A stretch of 64,000 nt of DNA from Clavulina sp. PMI_390 (lineage: Eukaryota > Basidiomycota > Agaricomycetes > Cantharellales > Hydnaceae), in NCBI GenBank assembly GCA_015039315.1, contig WIDE01000101.1:33855-97854 (forward strand), read 5' to 3'. The notes under the pieces are model-generated. The model saw only the letters and a list, made by a program, of their open reading frames with translations, did not search any database and was not told where the DNA came from. The position numbers and the translations under genes were made by a program. Positions 34,596 to 45,976 of the stretch are shown here, piece after piece. How positions within the stretch are numbered: the first letter of the stretch is position 1; each line of letters starts with the position of its first letter.

Positions 34596-34773
34596 AATTC
34601 AGATAGCGGCGCTTCGAATGGGCGGCTGAATGTCAAGAAAGAGACCAGAGAGAAAATGTGAGTCGAGGTGAGGGCGTGACGTGCGTCAGTTGTTGTGACG
34701 GCTTTGTGAAAGTTTGGCGTCGAGGGCGCATCCTTTGGAAATAGGGTCCGTTTCGACGACGATTTTAGCCACG

Positions 34774-37700
34774 ATGCCGCCTCGCGTCGCTTTGTCGGCG
34801 GAGGACCTTGAAGAAGCGCCAGGGCCGTTCAAAGATGCTATATGGGACTGGGCAAGATCTCTTTTCCATTTATTTTCCGGTCGTGGTCGACTAACGCGTA
34901 CTGTGTTGGTTAGTATCAATCTACAATTGTCTCCAGCGCCGCTCCACCGGCAGTCCGCCGTATAATTGAGAGCAAACAGTGGAAGACCGAGGCTGAGCTC
35001 AGCATCCGGGTTGTTGAGGACCAGCTCGCGCGTTACGAAGCTGCGCGCCAGGCCAGATTGCAAACGCAACTTTCGGAGCGCGACCAAAAAATCATCCAGG
35101 CCACCGGCAACGAAAAGCTTACTAGCGACAAGGATCTGGAGGTCACTATAAGATCTCTGTCTCATAAACTGGCTGGGAAAGATCAAATTTCGTTGAAGAA
35201 TGAGCCTTCCCTTCCATGCCACGTACTGCGAGCGATCGCGTCATCCTCGGATAGTGAAAATGTTGAATCAGAGGAACGACCGTCAAAGAAAACTCGCAAA
35301 AACACTGTGGAGGACACTCCTTTTGACGTTGATGAGTGGTAAGCTGTATTTTGGGGTCGTCCTTTTTGTCTTCTCATTCCCTACTCCCGCAGGATACTAC
35401 AAAACGAGCGGTACTTGAGATCGAATTCGCACGTCTTGCCCGATAACTATGGTCTCACGCGGCTATCAGCCTTCCCGGAGGCTCTCTTCCCCTCGTCGAC
35501 GCTGACTTCCGCTGGCCGAGAGATCAAGCGCGAACCTCAAACTCACATCTCTGGCTTCACATTCCTGGACGACAAACGCGATCCCTCTATCCTGATCCAG
35601 CCTTACCTCTCTTCATTCTCCAGCGCATTTGATTCCATGTCTGATGGATTGCTGAAGGGTCTCGACTGGTCAAACGTTTTCGTCGCAGGAGGAATCATCC
35701 TCGGGACGCTTCTCTCCACTACCAGTAAGAAGCAAAAGGAATTCCTCCATTCGGATATCGACGTCTACATCCACGGGTTATCCGCGTCTGCTGCAAACGA
35801 TAAGATTGCCCACATATACAAGATCTGGAAGTCGAACCTACCTCGGTACTCGTCTTCTGGCGTGGTTCGCAACTCGCGCACAATCACTTTCTTTTCACGT
35901 TATCCCACCAAGCGTATCCAAATTGTGCTGAAACTGGTTAAAGACCCTCGAGAGGTGCTTTTGAACTTTGACCTCGACATTGCAAGCATGGGCTGGGATG
36001 GGAATGACTTGTGGGCGTTGCCTCGGGCAGCAAGAGCCATAGAAAGTAAGCCAATTCTCTTCTCTCCATGTTGATCTGGGCTATGAGCTGAGTTGTGGGC
36101 TCGCTCAGCTGGCTATAACGTCTTCACGATGAATTTTGTTCATGGCCACTTTCTTGGAGAACGCCGGGCCAGTCAAGAAGGGAGGTAATGAACAAGACCT
36201 TATTTCGCTCCAGAACTGGTCTTCTGACTCTATTACATGTCCAGAGTTTTCAAGTATGCCGATCGAGTGAGTGCAGAAGAATTATGTCCTCCGAGCCCAG
36301 TCATGATCAGTTTCCGTAGGGATATGGGATTCGCATCCTTCCCTCCTACATAAAGGCTTTACGTGGGTTCCAAGTGAAGTTGAAGGAAGTCAGCCACGGG
36401 GAGATACTCCATACAGACTTGGAGTTGGAGCACATTGCGTCGAAGGCCCTTGAATGGGTTAACTTGTTCCTCGCTGAGTATGGTGTTTCTCGTTATCTGT
36501 TGCCATCATGTGTTGCTCTTCGGACTGATCAATACATGATGATCCGCGAATGAAACTTCAACTTCTTTTCCTTCCGAAATGCGGGAACTTTCTCTAACAG
36601 GGAGCTTGGGTCGGACTCGGACGATGGCGATGACGATGACACATCGTACGTCTCGAAAAGCTGTAGGGCAGGATCATCGCTGACACTAATAAAAGAGAGG
36701 ATGATCCCCCACATGTCACGCATGCAATGATGTACCAGATTATGGTAAGTGACTCTTTCAATTATTCATGCAGCAGACATCCTAAATGGTTGTATGCGTA
36801 GTATAAAACGACCGAACCACTGAGTCGTGACTGCTTGACATCTTTTGAGCGGTTGATGCGCCATACGCACCTGTGGAAAAAGGGGGTTACCGGAGAAATT
36901 GTGTACGTCGACCGTCTTACGATCGACGATCTATCTCATGCTGTTCGCGTTGCTTTCATCCTTCATCGATTCTGGACTCCTAGTCTTGATAATACCGAAT
37001 TTGCCTCTACTGATTACGATAATCGGAATGCTCCTCTCGACTACGACGATCTCCCCGCGCTGAGTCCTTGCAAATGGAATGATTCATTCAGTGTCGAGTA
37101 TTTGGAAAGGTCTCATGGCAAAGAACAGTATTGTTGGATCAGAGATGATGAAAATCTTGAGCTTCTTGGTATGTCCCTATAGTTCAATGCTATATGTCTC
37201 AGCTTAAGGAACAGAGCTAAATTGACGACTGTTGCTGCTCTTAGGGATCAGTGGGCAGGACTTAACCTTGCTGGATGGTGCAAATCGCTCCACGTTTGGG
37301 CATTCGCTTGAGCAAGTCATGGCTCCTAGTGCGGATATGGTCATTGCCCTACTTATCCCAGCAGAAAGCAATTTCGTAACATGGGCTAACAAAACACTCA
37401 AAGAAGCTTTTAAAGACCATGGGCTGCCATACGAGCAGGATCCCATCATATTACCGTTCGAGACGAGTGGTAATGGTAAGAAGAATGATGGCTTGGATGG
37501 AGATGACAGTGAGGACGATGACGATGGGGCGGAGGGGGACGAAGACGATTGGCGGGCGGGTCGTGAGATTGCCCTCGATGTAGCCCTGTGGCGTGTCACT
37601 GCTCTCACTAGCTGGCAATTGATAGATCGCCGAATTGATGAGTATGTGCATGATTTGTTACCCTTTATTGTCACTAATATCGTTATCGCCAGGATATTCG

Positions 37701-38061
37701 AGATTCTATGGTCATATCACTTTGGTTTGTCATCCGTTTCCTCCATACCGAGAATCGAGTCCATTCTTACATATACGCACCCCCATTCCCACCCTCCCCC
37801 AACGTGCTGATAGGTTACGCCACCTTGCAAGGCAGTGACCAGTACCGCCTATGTACTTTTGTCTCGCATCTATCCAAGCGTGCTATCCGGGATGCACCTG
37901 AGGAAGAATTTGAGCGCTTCACGAGGTGGGTTGGTCGCCAGCAGCCAGTCCGCGACAAGGGCCATGATGCGAAATGGCAGTGGGATAAGGGCGGGGCATC
38001 CGGCATGCCAAAGACGCGGAGAGGGACATTTGTCAAAGATGCCAGTATGCCGTACTCCTAG
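34774..38061 (+). CDS. Large unknown protein with possible nucleotidyltransferase motif, copy A
   Basis: Thirteen exons join in phase to 822 residues: 34774-34851, 34914-35338, 35393-36045, 36109-36184, 36245-36266, 36320-36477, 36601-36645, 36696-36744, 36802-36902, 36984-37168, 37245-37641, 37693-37724, 37814-38061. Intron 1 starts with GC rather than GT. The N-terminus opens MPPRVALSAEDLEEAPGPF. Residues about 266-295 read FVAGGIILGTLLS then SDIDVYIHGLSA, which resembles the GG...DxD active-site pattern of the nucleotidyltransferase fold, though the spacing is long. Other blocks are WALPRAARAIETGYNVFTMNFVHG, an acidic linker (DGDDSEDDDDGAEGDEDDW), and a C-terminal RWVGRQQPVRDK. No membrane segment or signal is seen. 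I do not recognise the family; the NTase idea is an inference. Confidence 0.8.
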
Positions 38062-38411
38062 TAAGAGGGCGGTTAATAGGCATAGAAGAGTGTCGAAGTT
38101 CCGGAAGGGTATATAATAGTTTGCTGCGGTAGTAATAAAGTCATGGCTTGAACTCCATAATCTTCAGGGTTGACGATACATAGTAAAGTAAGGCACTACC
38201 GAGTCACATCCTCGGGATATTGTGCCGGTATAGAATAATAAGCCCTCTGCTGGTGGAGGACTGAAGTGCAACGAGGAATGTACCATTCATGTTGTGCAGA
38301 GGGGGTGATACTGAAACTTTGTTTCCATGTTCTCGAGTCACGGTGGAGCTCGGTTCCGAAGCTGCCTTCTCGCGAATACAATCCGAGGCCAACAAAGAGA
38401 CTTCTGGCACG

Positions 38412-41400
38412 ATGCCGCCTCATGTCGCATTGTCTGTGAGTGATATTGAGGACGCGCCAGGGCCATTCAAGGACGCGATTTGGGATTGGGTAAGCTTGTT
38501 GGTTCTCCAGTTCATGTTGTTCGTAATCTCATAACGTGTTTGATGTTGGAACAGTACCAGTCCACAATTGTTTCCAGCGCCGCTCCCCCTGCCGTCCGCC
38601 GCATCATCGAAGGGGCGCAATGGAAGACTGAAGCCGAGCTCAGCATGCAGGTCGTGGACGATCAGTTGAAGCGATATAATGCTGCATGTCAGATTAAGCT
38701 GCAAACCCAACTGTTGGATCGTGATCAGAAAATCGTCAAAGCCAACGATAATCTGAATATCGTCAATGACGCAGAGCTTAGATCATATGTTAGATCTCAC
38801 GTTTCTGAGCTCGCGGAGGATCATGACGACGCGTCACTTGATGCTCTTTGCGTGCCGTACCACGTGTTGCGGGCAGCCCGCCACATTCTTAGGAAGGACT
38901 CTGTCAAGGAGGAAGAAGAACCAGCGTCGCAGAGTTCTCCTATACGAAATGCCGGAGATAGAGTATTCGACATCGATACCTGGTGAGTCTAAGTCCCTTA
39001 CTGTAAATTTAGCCTCGCACATCATTGACAACACGTTTCCCAAAATAGGATATTGCAGAACGAACGGTACATACGGACAAATTCGCATGTCTTACCTGAT
39101 GGGTATGGTCTCACCAGGCTTCTGACATTCCCTGAGGCTCTCTTCCCTGTTTCAGCCTTGACTTCCACGGCTCGTGAGGTCACGCGTGAGCCTCAATCTC
39201 AGATCTCTGGCTTCACCTTTTTGGACGACAAGCGTGCTTCCTCCATCTTTATTCAACCATCGCTCCCTTCGTTCTGTGGCGCGTTTGAGACTATCTCTGA
39301 TGGACTACTGAAGGGCCTCGACTGGTCAAATGTTTTTGTGGCGGGGGGTATCATTCTCGGAACGCTGCTCTCTACAACCCCCGAGCGTCAGAAGGAATTC
39401 ATTCACTCCGACATCGATGTCTACATCTACGGGCTGTCGGCATCGGCGGCGAATGACAAGATTGCCCACATTTATGAAACATGGAAGTCGAATCTTCCTC
39501 CGAATACACCATCGGCTGTTGTACGCAACTCGCGCACGATTACATTCTTTGCGAAGTACCCCATAAAGCGCGTTCAGATTGTGATGAAGCTAGTGAAGAA
39601 TCCAAGGGAGGTTCTGTTGAATTTCGATCTTGATGTTGCGAGCATGGGTTGGGATGGGAAAGAGCTCTGGGCACTCCCTCGAGCTGTCAGAGCATTGGAA
39701 AGTACGTCGACCATGATCCCAATCTGCTAACTCGTGAGGGGTACCAATAACTTAAGATATTCTAGCCGGGTATAATGTGTTCACTATGAACTTCGTTCAC
39801 GGCCATTTCTTAGGTGAACGCCGAGCAAGTCAAGAGTCCAGGTAGGTGGCCGTTATTCTCTTCAGGTACCCCCTTTGATTGAGCCTACGACTCCAGAGTA
39901 TTCAAGTATGCGGATCGAGTAAGTAGAGAGGGTTCATTATCATCTTACTCATGCTGATCATACCCGTTTCGCAGGGATATGGTATTCGTATTCTCCCATC
40001 ATATATTGATGCACTCCACGACCTTCAGGCGAGAAAGGAAGAAATAAGCCATGGTGAAGCTCTTCATGGCAATGTCGATCTAGAGCACATAGCTGCTAAG
40101 GCTCTCGAATGGGTGGATATCTTCCTCAAAGAGTGCGTCTTAATGATTATAAGGCTTGGCTTCTCAAGTCGTTACCCACCGACCTGCGCCTTGATGCTAA
40201 TATTTGCTGTTTATTGTACTGAAAAACGATCACAGGCAGCCGCAGTTAGAATGTGAGCGCTCGTTCTCATCGCCAGGGTATAAATGGCGCAATAGAATCG
40301 CCGACACAAGGCAAGAAGGAGATACCAGACCACATGTTAGCCATGCCATCATGTACCAGGTCGCAGTTAGTGCCTCTTTCTTCGCTTTTTGAGAATAACT
40401 TTTCAACACTTCCTTTTAGTATAAAACAACGGAGCCACTCAATCGCGACTGCCTCACGTCATTTGAGCGGTTGATACGACATACCCACTTATGGAAGAAA
40501 AGTGTTACAGGTGAAATCGTGTACGTCTTTCTCATTCCTGCACCGCCAGTCCCGACCACTGAACGTGACTTTCTGCTTCCCTCGTTCTGAATCTGGCGCT
40601 TCTTACATCTTCCATCGACCTTCAGTCTTGATAATACTGAGTTTGCCTCGACCGATTACGATCATGAGAATGCTCCTCTTGGCTATGACGACGCCCCTGC
40701 GCTCAAGCCATTCGAATGGAATGAAGCATTTAATCTTAAGGATTTGGAGACCTCCCTCAACACGGCGAACAAGATGCAACATAAATGGATCACGGATGAG
40801 TGGAACCTTGAGCCCCTAGGTATCTGCTACTGACATTTAAATCATTTATTCCACCCCCTGAGACTAACAAATTGTTATCCAAATTGACTTTCCTAGGGCT
40901 TGCTGATCGGGATGTCACCTCACTCAATGCTACGAGACGCTCTACATTTGGACTCTCGCTCGAGGAAGTCATGGCACCAGACGCTGATATGATCATCCCT
41001 CTGCTCATCCCGGCGGACAGCAATATCGTGGCATGGGCAAATAAAATGCTCAAGGATGCTTTCAGGGAACACGGTTTACCATATGATCAAGACCCAATCA
41101 CCATGCCATTTGGGAAGACTGGAGACAACAATAAGGCACCAAACGTAGATGAGGACGAGGAAGGGGATGGAGATGGGGAGGATGAAGACGAGTGGCGAAT
41201 GGATCGTGATGTCCAGTTGGATGTTGCTTTGTGGCGTGTCACCGCGTTAACCTGTTGGCAATTAATTGACCGCCGGATTGATGAGTATGTCCTCGGCCTT
41301 CTCCCCCTCGAGTAATAATGTCCGAAGATTAACCTACCCGCTTTTTGACACAGAATTGCTGAGATGCTATGGTCATACCACTTCGGTTCGTTGAGCATTT

Positions 41401-41729
41401 ATGTGAACTGGGGGACGATTCCCATCCCGATGCGGTCTCCTATTCACTCTGATGCACCATGACTCATCTAATCACTTGTAGGTTATGCGTCCCTTCGATG
41501 CACTGATCAATTTCGCCTTTGCACGTTTGTTTCGCATCTCTCCAAGCGTGCAATCCGAGACGCACCAGATGAGGAGTTTGAACGCTTCGCGCGCTGGGTC
41601 GGTCGCCAACAGCCTGTGCGTGACAAAGAACAATTGGCAAAATGGCAATGGGATATGGGAGGGGCATCAGGTATACCGGAGACACGCAAGGGGACGTTCA
41701 TTGACTATGCAACCATGTGGTGGGGGTAA
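38412..41729 (+). CDS. Large unknown protein with possible nucleotidyltransferase motif, copy B
   Basis: A tandem paralogue of the gene at 34774-38061, 350 bp downstream in the same orientation, with matching intron positions. It starts MPPHVALSVSDIEDAPGPF; here intron 1 begins with normal GTAAGC. The core recurs: FVAGGIILGTLLS, SDIDVYIYGLSA, ETGYNVFTMNFVHG, and an acidic linker (DEDEEGDGDGEDEDEW). The end differs (FIDYATMWWG before the TAA at 41727). An apparent in-frame stop near 40585 falls inside an intron that both copies share (donor GTACGTC, acceptor before TCTTGATAAT), so the gene looks intact. Exon boundaries in the middle were read by analogy with copy A. Confidence 0.78.
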
Positions 41730-42085
41730 GACCACACACTCATCTCGACTCTTGTAGCTCGTACGTAGTTTTTGTGCTGTTAATGGGTCCAAAAACGGCA
41801 CAATAATAGTTTCTCAGCATTAAGTCAAGCAACCCGCAGTTCTCTACAGCTAACATCACGCCTCTTAATCCATGCGATACTTTCGTTAAAGCAAAAATCA
41901 TTTCATAAGACACGGGGGAATCTATAAAAGTGTTTCACATCGCGCGCATCGTTATTTCTGGGTTGTGAGGGAAAGGCCCCTCCGTTTCATATCTGAAATT
42001 CAAGGTGTCAAAGGCACTTAGGCCAACAGCACAAGGACCTGAGGAAAAGTGAACGTACAGCAGACTCGTTTATGAGCAGGCAAAA
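41730..42085. other. Convergent 3' spacer
   Basis: About 360 bp between the stop of NTase-like copy B and the stop of the minus-strand gene at 42086. Nothing recognisable is seen. Confidence 0.5.
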
Positions 42086-43016
42086 TCACTCGATAGTAAT
42101 TTCCCAATGGTGCTGGCGAAGGGATTGAGTTAGCAGGACATCATGAAGTGGCCCGGCCACTTACGAGCGACGTAGGTTGTTTGCACCGTGTCAACCCATT
42201 TCATGTCGATGTATATAACATCCCATTGACGGACGCGGAATGTAAGCTCTTCGCCCTGCTTATTGATTGGCTTGCTAAATTTCTTATCCAGGAGTGTTGC
42301 TTGCAGCCATCCAGGCGGTGGTAGTGTCATCGCAAGAGTTTCAGCGGATGCAAGTATCAAGGTCTTATCCTGGGGATCAACCTTGGGCTCGCCGAATCCA
42401 GTTGCCTCATTGATAGTCCACCAAACCGTGGGTGAAAGTACGGGGAGTGCTGGTGCTGGAGTGGGCGGAGCGCGCTCCACTCCGCTGAGGATTTCGATCT
42501 TAGTCGCGGCGCGCGCTTCGGTTCCCGGGGCGCCTACAGAGAAATCGAGGCGGGCAGTCTCAGCGAGCGTCTCATATAATGGAGGTCTGATTCGAATCTG
42601 TAAATCTGTGGTCCTGAAGCCCTCAAAACGGGCAATAGACCACTTCAAGCTCTGTAGGGTCTGGGGAGGGGGGATATCATCAACGTGGATACGGCCGATT
42701 TGATCACTTTCTCCTTCAATACCCGAGATGAACCTCTGATATGGAACGAGAGCGCTGCCAGCCTGATCAAGGCGATAGTAGACTATGAAAGCCTCATGTT
42801 TTAGCGATCCGTACTAGAAATTGAAGTAGTGACTGCGTCCACGCACAGTACTTGTTCCCTGAGCCGTTCATCGTGACATACTGAGGGGGTACGTAGCCGG
42901 GAAGGTGAAGTAGACCTGTGGCAGTGCACAAGCGTCTAATTTAAGCACAGCTACACATCGCTCCCAGGGGAGAGGCGACCGCCTTCGTTTCACTTACTTT
43001 CAGATGAGGCGGACAT
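42086..43016 (-). CDS. Unknown small fungal protein
   Basis: The model starts at the ATG at 43016 (MSASSE), continues after the first intron with SLLHLPGYVPPQYVTMNGSG, then YYRLDQAGSALVPYQRFISG, a large exon containing SLKWSIARFEGF and SPTVWWTINEATGFGEPK, and ends with a 27-nt last exon (YVAHHWEITIE) after a 52-nt intron. The open frame would otherwise run into the intron and end KWPGHFMMSC. The protein is about 240 residues, has no signal peptide or membrane segment, and is rich in Pro and Trp. I do not recognise the family. Confidence 0.7.
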
Positions 43017-43492
43017 TATAGCAGTGTTCTCGGTACAGGTATCTATTGAGGCTGCCGGCGCTGTGCCAGTGGAGCTATTGACTGCCTTCAATGAGGTGTT
43101 GGGGGGTTTGGGTTGCAGTTAGCTGGAGGAGTCTTGGTGGCTATAAAGGCGTTGGTTTGGATGGGTATGCACGTGAGAGGTGAGTGGCATTATTGCCACT
43201 CTATGAAGCCCTCTCCTTGCAGTGGTTCATTGGACTGTCACGACTAATTGCAACGTATGGGTTGTCAATACAACAGGGAAAATTGTAGAAAATAGCAAGA
43301 CGCTCTGTTTCTTCGCATCATCGACCGTAGTTTGAAATCGGACGATGCTTGAAAACACTCAAAAAATTGACGCCACTATTTGGTTGACTCGCGGGGGACG
43401 CGTATTTGGTTCGGGACGGTGTGACATAAGCATCGCTCGATTGGTTCTCAACAACAGCCTCGTTAACTTGCACCTGGACTTGTCTCTTCAGA
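43017..43492. promoter_or_regulatory. Divergent upstream region of the unknown gene and CSN6
   Basis: A 476-bp region between the ATGs at 43016 (-) and 43493 (+). A short open frame at 43345-43533 has no domain and overlaps the CSN6 start, so I treat it as 5' leader. Confidence 0.5.
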
Positions 43493-45398
43493 ATGGCGCA
43501 ATCTGCTGGCGATTCGGTTGTTTCAAATGCTAAATCGTCGCTGAACCTATCACTGTGAATATCCTTGTCGCATTGACCCCGTCCATGAATGTGGCTTGGG
43601 GATTCTCGATCGCGCTGAGACTGACCGGTGCTTGACCACCCTGTCTATGATTATCAGGCATCCTCTCCCGATTCTGAATGTCTCCGAGCACTTTACTCGC
43701 CTTAAACTGCAAACCGGCAAACCCAATCCGTTCAGTACGTTGTAACTGTTCTTCAGCTAGTTGACGTTCCCGAACTGACCAAATGATTGCGAACTATCTA
43801 TCTCTGTATTGGGGATATCGACGCGCAATTTGCTCACACCTGCTGAAATAACCATCTCTCAACGACGCGCGTCGTCTGTGGCGTGTAGTTATTGGCGCCT
43901 TGTTGGGTACCCAGAATGGGCGTGAGGTGGAGATCGTGAACTCATTCGATCTGATGACGAATGCCGATCCAGGGCATGATGTCGGACAAGGCGAGGCTAT
44001 GGGAATGGTCGTGAATCAAGAAGAGCTTAGCAATCGAAAGGAGCAATGTGAGTCATCCCTCGATCTTGGAACACTTGTGTTGTTGCTGAAAGCAGACTGA
44101 CGACTATACGATACATCTCCCTTCGCTTGGGACCTCTCTATGATGCTGGTCGATAAAATCTGCTGATCAGACAAGCAGGTATTCCCATCGCTCGACATCA
44201 TTGGGTGGTACACCGTTGCTGCACAGCCTACGCCTGCACATATTCTGCTTCATGATCAGGTAACATCCTACCTCATCTCATCGGACCCAAGACGCGTCCT
44301 TTCATCAAGATGGCTAATCATGTCTCCTACCCAATCTCTGGATTGCTCACAGTTCCTCAATCATGCCCCTGCTCCTCTCTTCCTCATCCTCTCTCCACAA
44401 TCTATCGTCACTGGCGGTCAAAAGCTCCCAATAATGGTGTATGAGCCCATCCAAGAAATGAAGGAAGGCTCGGCGCGCACGGTATTCATCGAGGTGCCCG
44501 AAAAAATCGAGACCGGCGAAGCAGAGCGCATTGCTGTCGACTGGACCGCGAAGGGTGGGGAAGGTAGCAGTAGCTGTGAGTCCGATCCATTACTACGTGC
44601 TACATACCGCTGATGGCCATGTCGTGTGATGATTCCTACCTATACATTGGCTGGTATCGATAGTGGCATCGTACCTGCAAACTCAACGGTCGGCAATCAA
44701 GATGTTATACGAGCGGATAAAGATCCTTGTTGACTACGTTGCTGGTGTTGTCGCGGGTACGTTGTACGATCACATAGATTTTGTCGAAGATTTTTCATTC
44801 GTTTCTTTTCACTGCGAACTGGACATTGATAGGAACGGCCCAAAAGGATCACGAGGTTTTGCGCTCTTTGACTGCGCTTGTTGCCTCTCTTCCTGCAAGC
44901 GAGCACCCCGCATTCCGAGAAGAATACGATGCTGTACGTCTTTTTCCTTCAATCCTGCGACCTCCCTGCTCACGGCCTCTTACATAATGTTGAATGGACC
45001 CCTTCCTATGTATAGGAGTACGCTGATGTACAGCTGACCGCCGTCCTTGCTACGCTTACCAAGTCCGCTGTGGCTCTCAATGATGTGAGTGTCTTTCTGT
45101 CTATTGGGTTTGCTTTGTCTCAAGATGATATTCTAACCGATCTCCATCCACTCGCATCCAACGTCAATAGATCGTCAACAATCATCTATTACTCGTTTCC
45201 TCCGACGGAAGAGATGAGCGTGGAGGTCCGGGTCTTGGAGGCGGGCGCATGAGAAAGATGGGTGGTGGCCCTCGAGGAATGGGGATGGGCAAATATGATC
45301 GGGGTATGAGTATGGGGCTTGGAGGTATGATGGGAAGCATGCTGATGGGCGGAGATGCATGGGGTGGATATGCTGGAGGGGGGAGAGACGAGCGGTGA
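43493..45398 (+). CDS. csn6: COP9 signalosome subunit 6 (MPN domain)
   Basis: Nine exons (43493-43554, 43658-43734, 43889-44047, 44171-44259, 44353-44575, 44664-44756, 44833-44933, 45016-45084, 45171-45398) join in phase to 366 residues. CSN6 is a non-catalytic MPN subunit of the COP9 signalosome, which removes NEDD8 from cullins. The MPN domain reads LHPLPILNVSEHFTRL, then IIGALLGTQNGREVEIVNSF, LDIIGWYTVAAQPTPAHI and PLFLILSP. The JAMM metal motif is absent, as expected. Helices follow (LYERIKILVDYVAGVVAG, VLRSLTALVASLPA). The last 55 residues are unusually Gly/Met-rich (GGPRGMGMGKYDRGMSMGLG). The N-terminal exon was needed to recover HPLPILN. Confidence 0.93.
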
Positions 45399-45976
45399 AC
45401 AGCTACACGCCGTAGTGGAGAAGCGTCTATCTCTAGCACACCATGGCCAACTAGTGAGAGTACTATTGGCCGGTGATTCCTCAACATATGAGAGCCATTT
45501 TTCTTGACACTTGTAATTCCTTCGCATCCTCAATGAAGCTATAATATTTGCTTTGTTGTTCCACTATTGAGTGTCCCCCACAACATGCCCGATCTTTGTT
45601 TACCATATTTGGCACCTCGGCACCGAACTCGACGCTCGTGGTTCATACGCAACCCAGATCTCTCCGGTTCTCTAAAAAAACGAGTCTCTTATATCAACCG
45701 TCTTACTGAAATATCCGAAAATCGCGCTGGCAGGATGTGGAGGCTGCTCCCGTCAGTCCGGTTCCAACTCATATTCTTGAGCACAATGCCTTGCTAACCC
45801 TTGCGCCTGCGAGGTCTTGCAAGCGGCCCGTCCAAACATCTGTATACTCTTTGTCCCAGATATATAAGGCTCCGCTGTTAAGATGTCGAACGCTTGCTTC
45901 CACTTTTCAAGTTTCCCCCTCCAACCATTCTTCAGTTCACGTCACATCGCCGAGCCGTTTGTATTCCAAGCGCACA
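45399..45976. other. Spacer between CSN6 and the SDR array
   Basis: It holds the CSN6 3' flank and the promoter of SDR A. An in-frame upstream extension of SDR A starts only at a GTG and looks partly like a mitochondrial presequence by composition, but lacks an ATG. Confidence 0.5.
45861..45868 (+). promoter_or_regulatory. TATA box of SDR A
   Basis: TATATAAG lies about 116 bp upstream of the ATG at 45977. Similar boxes precede the two other SDR genes, which supports it as a conserved core promoter element. Confidence 0.6.

Noticed and set aside
36835..37182. Continuous open frame suggesting a longer exon in NTase-like copy A
   Set aside because: Copy B has a stop in the matching segment, and both copies have a GTACGTC donor and an acceptor before TCTTGATAAT that join in phase; the frame runs through an intron by chance.
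40520..40640. In-frame TGA that would make NTase-like copy B a pseudogene
   Set aside because: It lies in the intron shared with copy A.
45737..45976. In-frame extension before SDR A resembling a mitochondrial presequence
   Set aside because: No in-frame ATG, and the TATA box at 45861 lies inside it, so it is promoter and leader.
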